From: Marinicauda algicola | GTDB taxonomy: Bacteria; Pseudomonadota; Alphaproteobacteria; Caulobacterales; Maricaulaceae | Assembly (NCBI RefSeq): GCF_017161425.1 | Contig: NZ_CP071057.1 | Coordinates: 1 to 64,000 of the forward strand | Direction of reading: 5' to 3' | DNA: 64,000 bases | Shown: piece after piece, positions 54,542-62,588 of the stretch | Layout of the letters: every line of letters starts with the position of its first letter | Numbering within the stretch: position 1 is the first letter of the stretch | Notes under the pieces: generated by a model | What the model saw: the letters and a program-made list of their open reading frames with translations, nothing else | Databases searched by the model: none | Told to the model about the DNA's origin: nothing | Position numbers and translations under genes: made by a program

Positions 54542-54618
54542 TGGTGTCCCCGACAGGATTCGAACCTGTGGCCCCGGGATTAGGAATCCCGTGCTCTATC
54601 CTGCTGAGCTACGGGGAC
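54542..54618 (-). tRNA. tRNA-Arg (anticodon CCT)
   Basis: A 77-base cloverleaf on the minus strand: acceptor GTCCCCG pairing with CGGGGAC, D-arm GCTCAGCAGGATAGAGC, anticodon arm GGGAT-TCCTAAT-CCC with CCT at 34-36, T-arm with GTTCGAATC and an encoded CCA end. All stems pair. Its 3' end faces the recombinase-bearing island. Confidence 0.95.
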
Positions 54619-54985
54619 ACGCGGGGGGAAATTAGGCGAGGCGGGCGGGGCTGTCACGTCGGGAGTCAGCCTGCCGGTGCCTCGCGGCCGGCGCCAGCCC
54701 GGTCCTCGGGGCAACACCCTTCATAGCTTCCACATCGGGCCGGCGCCTTGCGCGAGGCGTACCGGCGTCCGCGCGCAGCGAAAAAACCGGCGCGGGATGC
54801 GATTCCAACGCTTGCGGCCTGCGTTTCAACGCCGCCTCCAACGCTGGAGTCAACGCAAGGCCCCGAAGAGGGCTCCTCAACGAAACCGCGGGCGGTCGAT
54901 CCCGCGGACCAGACGGTCAGGACCCGGCGGGTGGCGGCGCGCCCCGGACGGGTCGCATTCGCTTTCGCGCCGGGAGACTCTCCCC
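54619..54985. other. intergenic region between tRNA-Arg and a methyltransferase gene
   Basis: About 370 GC-rich bases. A long in-frame extension of the methyltransferase runs through it but is arginine-rich and shows no family similarity, so I treat it as non-coding. The tRNA promoter (minus strand) and the methyltransferase promoter should both lie here. No operator or RNA motif was seen. Confidence 0.4.
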
Positions 54986-56059
54986 ATGGATATCAACACT
55001 GCCGGCTCTGTCGATCCGGAAAAACTCGAGGCCTTCGCCGGCAAGGTGATGGGCGATATCGGCGGCTCGCTCGCCGCCCTGCTTGCCTATATCGGCGACC
55101 AGACCGGCGTCTACCGCGCGATGCGCGACGGCGGGCGTGCCGGCGTCGTCGACATCGCACGGCGTGCCGGTGTCGACGAGCGCTACCTGCTGGAATGGCT
55201 GAGCGCGCAGGCCGCGGCGGGCTACGTGACCTATCACGGCGAGGACGAGACCTTCTCGCTCACGCCCGAACAGGCCCTCGTCCTGTCGGCGGAAGGCCAT
55301 CCGGCCTGCATGCAGGGCTTCATCCAGCAACTCGTCGCCCAGCACACGACGCACGACAAGGCCGTCGACACTTTCGCGAGCGGCAAGGGCCGCGGCTGGG
55401 AGGATCATCACGCCTGCTGCTTCTGCGGGACGGACCGGTTCTTCCGCCCCGGTTACGACGCGAACCTGGTGTCGAGCTGGATCCCCGCGCTCGACGGGGT
55501 GGAGGAGAAGCTGAAGGCCGGCGCGAAGATTGCCGATCTCGGCTGCGGCCTCGGCTCGTCCACCGTGCTGATGGCGAAGTCCTACCCGAACTCGACCGTG
55601 CACGGCTTCGACTTCCACGAGCCCTCGATCCTGACCGCGCGCGAGCGCGCCGCCGAGGCGGGCCTCGAGAATATCCGCTTCGAGGCGGTGGCGGCCAAGG
55701 ACATGCCGGCGAACGGCTATGATCTGGTGTGCATCTTCGATGCGCTGCACGACATGGGCGATCCGGTCGGGGCGGCCCACCGCATCCGCCAGTGCCTCGC
55801 CCCCGGCGGCACGCTGATGGTGGTCGAGCCGCTGGCCGGCGACAGCCTTTCGCAGAACCTGCACCTGCTCGGGCAGCTCTTCTATTCCGCCTCGACCCTC
55901 ATCTGCACGCCGGCCTCCAGGGCCCAGGAGGTCGGGCTCGGGCTCGGCGCCCAGGCAGGACAGAAGCGCCTGACGCAGGTGCTCAACGAGGCCGGCTTCA
56001 CCCATGTGCGCCGCGCCGCCGAGACCCAGACCAACATGATCCTGGAAGCGCGCGTCTAG
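54986..56059 (+). CDS. class I SAM-dependent methyltransferase with N-terminal winged helix
   Basis: A 357-residue protein. The N-terminal 100 residues form a dimerisation/winged-helix domain (LLAYIGDQTGVYRAMRDGGR, GVDERYLLEWLSAQAAAGYV). The C-terminal Rossmann domain has motif I KIADLGCGLGSSTVLMAKSY, GFDFHEPSI, LVCIFDALHDMGDPVGAAHR and APGGTLMVVEP. This layout matches the Rv2258c-like methyltransferase group. A Cys-containing HHACCFCGTD segment near residue 140 is unusual. The substrate is unknown. ATG 54986 is chosen because family similarity begins there. Confidence 0.82.
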   Translation: MDINTAGSVDPEKLEAFAGKVMGDIGGSLAALLAYIGDQTGVYRAMRDGGRAGVVDIARRAGVDERYLLEWLSAQAAAGYVTYHGEDETFSLTPEQALVLSAEGHPACMQGFIQQLVAQHTTHDKAVDTFASGKGRGWEDHHACCFCGTDRFFRPGYDANLVSSWIPALDGVEEKLKAGAKIADLGCGLGSSTVLMAKSYPNSTVHGFDFHEPSILTARERAAEAGLENIRFEAVAAKDMPANGYDLVCIFDALHDMGDPVGAAHRIRQCLAPGGTLMVVEPLAGDSLSQNLHLLGQLFYSASTLICTPASRAQEVGLGLGAQAGQKRLTQVLNEAGFTHVRRAAETQTNMILEARV

Positions 56060-56182
56060 CGCTTCCCGGTCAAGCTGCCGGTCCGGGGCCTCCTCTGACC
56101 GGTCCGGCGGCCTGAACGGGGCGGCACGCGGGAGATGCGAAGCCCCCGAGTGCCGCCCCGCCTTCGGCCTGGAACCGGCAAG

Positions 56183-56206
56183 ACCCCGGAGCGGACGCCC
56201 CGGGGT
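56183..56206 (+). terminator. terminator after the methyltransferase
   Basis: ACCCCGG and CCGGGGT form a seven-base stem around a ten-base loop and are followed by TTTCTC on the plus strand. It lies between convergent genes, five bases from the phytase stop. Confidence 0.6.
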
Positions 56207-56210
56207 TTTC

Positions 56211-57248
56211 TCATTCGGCCGGATCGAGCAGGGGCGCGATGTCTGCGAGATCGACGATCTTGAAGTTCTGCCCGCCGCTGTCGTCGGCATCGTCCTGAGC
56301 CACGAACACGCCTTGCGGGAAGGCCGGGCCGAGATCGCCGGCGAACACCTCTATGCCGTCGGTCTCGGTGGTGGCGTCCACTGTCCCGTCCGCGATGCGG
56401 AACCGCTCGACATAGGCGCCGGTCTCGAGCTCGTAGACGGCATAGGCGCTGTCGCCCTGTGAAGAGGCGAAGAGATAGCCGCCGGTTTCGCCCTGCGGCC
56501 AGATCGCGAGGCCCTCCACGTCGGGCACGATGCGATCGCCATCGGCCTCGGCGAACAGGGTGCGCGCCTCGCCGTCGCCCGGCTCGGCGCCGTAGCGCCA
56601 GACCCCGACCGCCTCCTCGCCGACATAGAGCTCGCCCGTCCGGTCGTCGGCGACGCAGCCTTCGGGCTGGGTGCCGATGGTGAAGCGGCGCACCGGCTCG
56701 CCGGTGACGCCCGCACCGTCCCAGCTCAGGCGCAGCTGCACCATGTCGGTGCTCTCCTGGTCGTTGACGAAGGCGTAGTGCGAGCCGTCCACCGGGCTGA
56801 CATAGAGACAGGCGCCGTACGGGTCGACGAGATCGAGCGGCGTGCGCCCGGCGGGCGCGATCTCGCGCGTCGCCGGGTCGATCAGGAAATAGGCGATCGC
56901 GATGTTGGTGCGGTCCGAGGCCGCCACGATCGCCATCTCCCGGTCCCCGGCCATGAAGCCGCCGCGCACATCGACATTGTTGAGCCGGCCGACCGGCAGG
57001 CGCTGGGCGATCGAGCCATCGAGATTGAAGGCGTAGAGGCCGGCGGTCTTGTCGGTGCCGAGAACGAGGCTGTCGGCCGGATCGGGCGCGGCCCAGACGG
57101 CCGGGTCGTCGGCGGCATCGCCCGACCCGGCGACGCGTGCGGTTTCGGCCGTGGCGGCCACCTCCCGGGCGGGAAGGCCGGGCGGCGGGGCCTGCTCGCA
57201 GGCCGCGAGCGCGAGGGTGATGAGCGCCAGGGCGGCAGGACGGGTCAT
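56211..57248 (-). CDS. beta-propeller phytase, lipoprotein
   Basis: A 345-residue phytase of the six-bladed beta-propeller type, which releases phosphate from inositol hexakisphosphate with calcium. The N-terminus is a lipoprotein signal (LALITLALAACEQ). Propeller motifs are GDAADDPAVWAAPDPADSLV, LGTDKTAGLYAFNLDGS, GRLNNVDVRGGF, GTQPEGCVADDRTGELYVGE and VPDVEGLAIWPQG, which hold the calcium- and phosphate-binding acids. It is followed upstream on the same strand by a TonB receptor gene 95 bases away, a common phytase-receptor pairing. Confidence 0.92.
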   Translation of the reverse strand: MTRPAALALITLALAACEQAPPPGLPAREVAATAETARVAGSGDAADDPAVWAAPDPADSLVLGTDKTAGLYAFNLDGSIAQRLPVGRLNNVDVRGGFMAGDREMAIVAASDRTNIAIAYFLIDPATREIAPAGRTPLDLVDPYGACLYVSPVDGSHYAFVNDQESTDMVQLRLSWDGAGVTGEPVRRFTIGTQPEGCVADDRTGELYVGEEAVGVWRYGAEPGDGEARTLFAEADGDRIVPDVEGLAIWPQGETGGYLFASSQGDSAYAVYELETGAYVERFRIADGTVDATTETDGIEVFAGDLGPAFPQGVFVAQDDADDSGGQNFKIVDLADIAPLLDPAE

Positions 57249-57343
57249 GGTCTGATCCTCTTCGGGTTCGGTGAAAGAAAAGCGCCGGGCCGCCCCCTCG
57301 GCAACCCGGCGCATCCCCCCTGTGTCAGGCGTTCCGGTCCGGG

Positions 57344-59674
57344 CTAGAAGGCGGCGCGGACCATGAGCTGCACGACCGGACCGGCTTCCTCGGTCTCCAG
57401 CTCGTACTCGTCGAAATCGCGCGCGATCTGGTCGGCGAGATTGTCGAACTTGTTGAAGACCTCGTCCTTGGAGGCGTTCAGCAGGTTCTGGCCGACGAGG
57501 CGCACGGTGACGCTTTCCCCGAAGCTGCGCTCGACGAAGACCTCGAGATCGGCGCCGTAGCTCGTGGTCACCTCCTCGGCGATGACCCGCTCGAAGGCGT
57601 CGCCCTGCTCGCGATAGGTGGCGCCGAAGGCGCTGTCCCAGGCGGGAAGGGACTGGATGAAGCCGACGTTGAAGACGTAGTCGGACTGGCTGTTGAAGCG
57701 CCGGTCGCCGAGGAAGTCGGTGACCTCGGAGTCGAGCCAGGAATAGTTGGCGAACACACCGGTGTTCTCCAGGCCGAACATGGTCAGCGGCGTGGAGAGG
57801 TCGAACTCGATGCCGTAGACATCGCCGTCGCCGGTATTGCGCGGCTGGTAGACGAAGGTGCCGGGGCCTTCGCTGCCTTCCATGCCGGTATTGGCGAGCT
57901 CGATGAGGTCCTCGACCGCGCGGTAGAAGACGTTCACGCCGAACACGCCGTTCGTGGCGATGCGCCGCTCATAGCCGAGATCGAAGCCCCAGGCGCTCTC
58001 CGGGTCGAGGTTGGGATTGCCGAGGAAGTCGTCGTCCTCGATCTCCTCCTCCAGCAGGGCCGGATTGATGAAGTCGAAGCCCGGACGGCGGACCGTACGC
58101 GCCACCGAGGCGTAGACCCGGTCCTCGGGCGTGAGCTCGTAGCGCAGGTGCGCGCTCGGCAGGAGGAAGGAATAGTTGTTTTCCACCGACTGCGGGGTCA
58201 CCTCGTCGGTGATGTCGCCATAGGTGTTCTCGTAGCGCAGGCCGGCCTCCCAGGAGAGCGGGCCGTTCTCGCCGTTGAACACGAAATAGATGTCGAGGCG
58301 CTGCTCCTCGATGGCCGAGACAGAGCCGTCGAACGTGTCGACATCGGGACGCGCGAAGCCGAGATCGAAGGGCTGGTCGCTGAACTGGTCCCACGGCTGG
58401 GCGAAGGGCTGGTCCTCGTCGCCGGCGAGGATTTCCGTATCGCGCTGCTTGTCCTGGGCGAACAGGCCGATCTCGAACGCGACGCCGCTGCGCATTTCCC
58501 AGACCTGGCTGAGTTCGAAGGTCAGCTCCTGATCCTCGATGCTTTCCAGCTCGCGCTCGAGGCCGATCTCGCCGTCCTCGAAATCGATCTCGTCCTCGTT
58601 GTTGTTGTTCTCGCCGTCGAAGATCGAGTAGCCGAGACGCGCCTCCATCTCGCCGCCGAAGGCCGGGCGCTCGTACTCGGTGTCGATGGTCCAGTTGATC
58701 TGCTCGATCTCCTGGCGCTGCTGGTTGTCGGTCAGCAGGTTGCCGCCCGGCACCGGACCGGTCACCGCGGTCGGGTCGTCATACTCGAAGGAGCGCTCGT
58801 TCTCGGTCCGGTCGGTGAAGGTCAGATAGCCGCCGATCTCGAACTCGGAGCCATCGGCCATGTCCACCGTGTAGCGGCCGTTGAACGAATAGTCCGTGCC
58901 GTCGCGGGTGTCGGTCTGGTCTTCGCGATTGTCGAACTCGTTCGTGGCGAAGGCCGGATCGTTCTCCGGGCTGTCGCCATAGCGCAGCGAGAACTTCTCC
59001 TTCGGATTGTAGCGGCCCTGGACGTTGGCGCCGAGCAGGATCCGGCCCTGGCCGAGCTCGCCGCCATAGACCGCGCCGAAGCTCGGCTTGATTTCGCCGT
59101 CGTCGAAGCGCAGCGCGCCGGCGCGCACATAGCCGCCGTCGAGGTCGTAGCCGTCGCGCAGCACGATGTTGAGCGCTCCCGCGACCGCGTCGCCGGTGCG
59201 CCGCGCCGAGGAGGAGCGCACGATCTCGACGCGTTCGATCAGCTCGGCCGGGATGCGGTCCATGAAGAAGGAACGGTCGGCTTCGCCGCCGGGCACGCGC
59301 TCGCCGTCGATCAGGATCTGGGTGTAGGCCGGCGCCAGGCCGCGAAAGCGCGGGCCGTCGCTTTCGATGACGTCGGACAGGAAGGTCACCGAGGGCACGC
59401 GGCGCAGCGCATCGCCCGCGGTCAGGGGCTCGAAGCGCTGGAAGTATTCGGAGTCGTATTCCAGCACCGGCTCGGTCTCGTCGGAGCGGTTGCGGAACTG
59501 GATGCGCTGGCCAAGCACGACGATGGTGTCGGCCGCGGCCGGAGCCTCGCCGGCCTCGACGAGGTCGTCGCCGCCGATCTCCTGGTCCTGCGTCGGCTCC
59601 TGGGCGAGCGCCGGGCCCGCAGCGATGATGGACAGCATACCGGCGGTGCCGAGCAGCAGGTCGCGATAGGTCAT
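57344..59674 (-). CDS. TonB-dependent receptor linked to phytase
   Basis: A 776-residue outer-membrane receptor. A signal peptide (MLSIIAAGPALAQEPT) and an acidic linker precede the plug: AADTIVVLGQRIQFRNRSDE, GPRFRGLAPAYTQILIDGER, PAELIERVEIVRSSSARRTG and AVAGALNIVLRDGYDLDGG. The 22-strand barrel follows with many DE-rich loops and ends in PVVQLMVRAAF. Position directly upstream of the phytase gene suggests uptake of inositol phosphates or their products. ATG 59674 begins the signal peptide. Confidence 0.88.
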   Translation of the reverse strand: MTYRDLLLGTAGMLSIIAAGPALAQEPTQDQEIGGDDLVEAGEAPAAADTIVVLGQRIQFRNRSDETEPVLEYDSEYFQRFEPLTAGDALRRVPSVTFLSDVIESDGPRFRGLAPAYTQILIDGERVPGGEADRSFFMDRIPAELIERVEIVRSSSARRTGDAVAGALNIVLRDGYDLDGGYVRAGALRFDDGEIKPSFGAVYGGELGQGRILLGANVQGRYNPKEKFSLRYGDSPENDPAFATNEFDNREDQTDTRDGTDYSFNGRYTVDMADGSEFEIGGYLTFTDRTENERSFEYDDPTAVTGPVPGGNLLTDNQQRQEIEQINWTIDTEYERPAFGGEMEARLGYSIFDGENNNNEDEIDFEDGEIGLERELESIEDQELTFELSQVWEMRSGVAFEIGLFAQDKQRDTEILAGDEDQPFAQPWDQFSDQPFDLGFARPDVDTFDGSVSAIEEQRLDIYFVFNGENGPLSWEAGLRYENTYGDITDEVTPQSVENNYSFLLPSAHLRYELTPEDRVYASVARTVRRPGFDFINPALLEEEIEDDDFLGNPNLDPESAWGFDLGYERRIATNGVFGVNVFYRAVEDLIELANTGMEGSEGPGTFVYQPRNTGDGDVYGIEFDLSTPLTMFGLENTGVFANYSWLDSEVTDFLGDRRFNSQSDYVFNVGFIQSLPAWDSAFGATYREQGDAFERVIAEEVTTSYGADLEVFVERSFGESVTVRLVGQNLLNASKDEVFNKFDNLADQIARDFDEYELETEEAGPVVQLMVRAAF

Positions 59675-59811
59675 GGGAATCCCCCGTGGCAATGAAGAAA
59701 GCACGGGTGGACCGCATAGGGGCAAAGCTTGACCGTCCGGCGACACGGCGGTGTCGGCGAAGCGACATCTCGATGAAGGCTGCTCGACAGGCTTGTCGGG
59801 ACTGAAGAAAG

Positions 59812-59839
59812 GAGCCCCGGAGCGTCCGCTCCGGGGCTC
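59812..59839. terminator. bidirectional terminator
   Basis: GAGCCCCGGAGC and GCTCCGGGGCTC form a 12-base stem with a four-base loop. T-rich runs follow on both strands (GATTTT on plus, CTTTCTTC on minus). It ends the betaine-synthesis operon. Confidence 0.85.
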
Positions 59840-59865
59840 GATTTTCCCGCCGAGTGGCGCGTCCG

Positions 59866-60723
59866 CTACACGGCTTTCGCCCGGTCCGGCTTCCTGAAGT
59901 GCATGATCGCCCAGCTGAGCTGGCCGGCGTCGGCGCCGTCGACCCAGTGCTTCAGGCCCCTGATCATCCGGTCGATATAGTCTTGCGAGATCTGGCCCTT
60001 CAGCGTGTCGCGCTTCTCGATCAGCACCTCGCGCACCCGGTTGTAGTGATTGCGCAGCTGATGGGTGAGGTCGGTGATCTCGACCTCTTCCAGCCCGGCC
60101 TTCTTCGCCACGGCGCGATAGAAGCCGATCGAGCCGAGATCGGGCAGGTGGATGCGTTCGTAGATCGGCTGCAGGGCGGTCTCGTCGTCCGCCCCGTCGG
60201 CCTGCATGGGGTCGGTGAAGATGAAATGCCCGCCGGGCTTGAGCACGCGGGCGACCTCGTGGACGACGCGCTCGCGCGCGCCCGAATGCAGGATCGCGTC
60301 CTGGCTCCACACCACGTCGAAGAGCGCCTCGGGGAAGGGGATGTCCTCGAACGAGCCGTGCACGACCTCGATCTTGTCGACCAGGCCCTGCTCCTCGTTG
60401 AGCGTGCGGTTCCTCGCATTCTCCTTGCCCGACAGGTTGAGGCAGGTCACGTGCACGCCGAAGGTCTTCGCCAGATAGCGCGCCGCCCCGCCATAGCCGG
60501 CCCCGATGTCGAGCACGCCCATGTCCTCGGTGAGCTTCGGCAGGCGCGCGGCCATCTCGCGCACGGTGCGCGCGCTCGCCTCCTTGATGTCCTCGGCCGG
60601 GTCCTCGTAGAGCCCGACATGGATGTCCTCTCCGCCCCAGACCGCGGCGTAGAAGGCGTCGGCGTCGGCGCTGTCGTAATAGTCCTGCGCGGTCCGGGCG
60701 GCTTCGCGATAGTCAGCCGTCAT
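59866..60723 (-). CDS. sarcosine/dimethylglycine N-methyltransferase
   Basis: A 285-residue SAM-dependent enzyme that methylates sarcosine to dimethylglycine and then glycine betaine. It closely follows the known SDMT pattern: DYYDSADADAFYAAVWGGED, IHVGLYEDPAEDIKEAS, motif I VLDIGAGYGGAARYLAKTFG, VTCLNLSGKENARNR, DVVWSQDAILHSGARERVV and GGHFIFTDPMQADGADDE. ATG 60723 overlaps the end of the glycine/sarcosine methyltransferase by 11 bases, so both are co-translated. Together they make betaine from glycine, a salt-stress solute. Confidence 0.93.
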   Translation of the reverse strand: MTADYREAARTAQDYYDSADADAFYAAVWGGEDIHVGLYEDPAEDIKEASARTVREMAARLPKLTEDMGVLDIGAGYGGAARYLAKTFGVHVTCLNLSGKENARNRTLNEEQGLVDKIEVVHGSFEDIPFPEALFDVVWSQDAILHSGARERVVHEVARVLKPGGHFIFTDPMQADGADDETALQPIYERIHLPDLGSIGFYRAVAKKAGLEEVEITDLTHQLRNHYNRVREVLIEKRDTLKGQISQDYIDRMIRGLKHWVDGADAGQLSWAIMHFRKPDRAKAV

Positions 60724-61537
60724 AGGATTTCTCCGCGACGTGGATGAAGAAGTCCGCATCGTCGTTGTTCTCCTGGAAATCGCCGTACGTCTTCACGCTG
60801 GTGAAGCCGACCTCCATCATGAGGTTGGTCGTGTAGGCCTTCCTCAGCGGGAACATGTTGAGGTGATAGGTCGAGCCGTCCGGGAAGTCGTAGCGGAAGC
60901 GCGCCAGCGACTCGTCGACATATTCGGGCGCGGCGGTGACCTGGTCGCCGCAATAGTAGTACTTGTGCTTGGACGAGAAGCCGCGATCGAGGATCTGGTC
61001 GTAATTGCGCTGGTCGAGGATCAGGATGCCGTCATGCTTCAGCGCGGCGTAGAATTCGGCCAGCGTGCGCCGGCGGTCGCGCTCCTCGTGCAGGTGGGTG
61101 AAGGAATTTCCCAGGCACACGATGGCGTCGTACTTGCCGGCGAGATCGCGGTTCAGCCAGCGCCAGTCGGCGTGCACGGTATTCAGGATCAGCCCGCGCT
61201 TGCGCCCGTTCTCGAACGCCTTGGCCAGCATCTCGGCCGAGCCGTCGCAGCTGGTCACCTGGAAGCCGGCCTTCAGCAGCTGGACCGAGTGGAAGCCCGT
61301 GCCGGTCGCCGCATCGAGCACCTGGCGCTTGCCACGCTCGCGCAGGAGATCGATGAAGAACTGGCCTTCGCTCTGGGCGCGCGCATCCCAGTCGATCAGC
61401 TCGTCCCACTTCTCCACGAAGCCGCGGACATATTCCTGCTTGTAATGGTCGGTATCGCGCACCTCGATGGGATTGTCGCCATAATGCTGGTTCGCCCCGG
61501 CCGGGTCGCTGCTCTTCAAGACGGGAGTCTCCTTCAT
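60713..61537 (-). CDS. glycine/sarcosine N-methyltransferase
   Basis: A 274-residue SAM-dependent enzyme for the first two methylations, glycine to sarcosine to dimethylglycine. Conserved GSMT segments are YGDNPIEVRDTDHYKQEYVR, GFVEKWDELIDWDARAQSEG, motif I QVLDAATGTGFHSVQLLKAG, ADWRWLNRDLAGKYDAIVCL, GNSFTHLHEERDRRRTLAEF and STYHLNMFPLRKAY. ATG 61537 is used because upstream in-frame sequence has no similarity. It is the first gene of the betaine operon. The AT-rich upstream region with a dyad at 61709 is its likely control site. Confidence 0.94.
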   Translation of the reverse strand: MKETPVLKSSDPAGANQHYGDNPIEVRDTDHYKQEYVRGFVEKWDELIDWDARAQSEGQFFIDLLRERGKRQVLDAATGTGFHSVQLLKAGFQVTSCDGSAEMLAKAFENGRKRGLILNTVHADWRWLNRDLAGKYDAIVCLGNSFTHLHEERDRRRTLAEFYAALKHDGILILDQRNYDQILDRGFSSKHKYYYCGDQVTAAPEYVDESLARFRYDFPDGSTYHLNMFPLRKAYTTNLMMEVGFTSVKTYGDFQENNDDADFFIHVAEKSYDG

Positions 61538-61708
61538 GATCGCCCTGTCCTTCCTTGTGTCGCGCGAACGCCTGCAAGGCCGCACGAGCCCCTGCCGGTT
61601 GCCCGGCACGAGGATGCAGCCCCAAGCGAGTGGATGGGCGGACCATAAGGGAAGCGAGCGGGAATTGAAAGACTTCAATCCTGTTACAAAAATATTTCAC
61701 GACAAGAA

Positions 61709-61742
61709 TTTATCTTATGACAAATGTCAATATAGAGATAAA
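61709..61742. promoter_or_regulatory. nested dyad in the betaine-operon promoter region
   Basis: TTTATCT pairs with AGATAAA and, inside, TGAC pairs with GTCA around AAAT. On the minus strand this includes TTGACA, usable as a -35 element. The block lies in an AT-rich 130-base stretch between the divergent GSMT and lipoprotein genes, so it is a candidate salt- or betaine-responsive operator. Confidence 0.5.
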
Positions 61743-61802
61743 CAGTCCGCATCTGGATGCGACCTAACGAGTACATTTAAGCAATTTAGGTCGTTCGGCG
61801 AC

Positions 61803-62582
61803 ATGTTCATCCGCCGTATAGTCGGCTCGCTGTTTTTCTTGTTTTTGCTCGCGTGCGGCGCCTCCAATGCTCCCGATCATCCCTCATCGCACGGCGTGCC
61901 GGGGCCGGTGCGAAGTCCGGTCGGATTCGTGGTGGACGGCGAGGGCGGACCGCTCGAGGTCCGGCTCGCGGAGGTGAACGCGGCGGCCGACGAATCGGTC
62001 GCCGCGCTCGCGCAAGCCCGCCTGGCGGCCCTGCTCGAGGAAGCCGGGGGGCAGGTGGAGCTCGTCTTCACGGGAGCGGAGCGCGACCGCTACGGGCGTG
62101 CGCCGGTTCATGCCGAGTACGCGGCGCCCGGCGGCCGGGTCTGGATCCAGGGCGTGATGGTGTCGGAGGGCCTGCTCGTCGTCGCGAGCCGGGCCGACAA
62201 CCGGGCGCGCGCCGGCGCGCTGCTCGCGCTCGAGCAGCAGGCGCGGGAGGCGCGCGAAGGCGGCTGGGGCAGCGGGGCGTTCGCCGTGCGCGCCCCCGAT
62301 CCGAACGCGCTCGCCCAGGTGCTCGACAGCTTCCAGATCGTGGAAGGACGGGTGATCGATGTCGGCTCGGCCCGTTCGGGACGGCTCTACATCAATTTCG
62401 GGCTCGACTGGCGCACCGACTTCACGGTCTCGATCCGCGAGGACGCGCTCGAGCGCTTCGAGGGGATCGATCTCGCCGGCCTGGAGGGGCGCACGATCCG
62501 GGTGCGCGGCTGGCTCTACCGCGAGAACGGTCCGATGATGGCCATCGACCATCCCGAAGCGATAGAGGTCCTCGGCGACTGA
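61803..62582 (+). CDS. thermonuclease (SNase)-like lipoprotein
   Basis: A 259-residue exported protein with a lipobox (FLFLLACGAS). The first domain is SNase-like: VRLAEVNAAADESVAALAQA, GAERDRYGRAPVHAEYA and RVWIQGVMVSEGLLVVASRA, the latter matching the nuclease OB-fold core. A second OB-like domain follows (FQIVEGRVIDVGSARSGRLY, INFGLDWRTDFTVSI). The catalytic Arg/Glu set of thermonuclease is only partly present (the usual LRGID arginine appears replaced in VRLAEVNAAA), so nuclease activity is doubtful. The ATG at 61803 starts the signal. Confidence 0.7.
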   Translation: MFIRRIVGSLFFLFLLACGASNAPDHPSSHGVPGPVRSPVGFVVDGEGGPLEVRLAEVNAAADESVAALAQARLAALLEEAGGQVELVFTGAERDRYGRAPVHAEYAAPGGRVWIQGVMVSEGLLVVASRADNRARAGALLALEQQAREAREGGWGSGAFAVRAPDPNALAQVLDSFQIVEGRVIDVGSARSGRLYINFGLDWRTDFTVSIREDALERFEGIDLAGLEGRTIRVRGWLYRENGPMMAIDHPEAIEVLGD

Positions 62583-62588
62583 TCCGGC

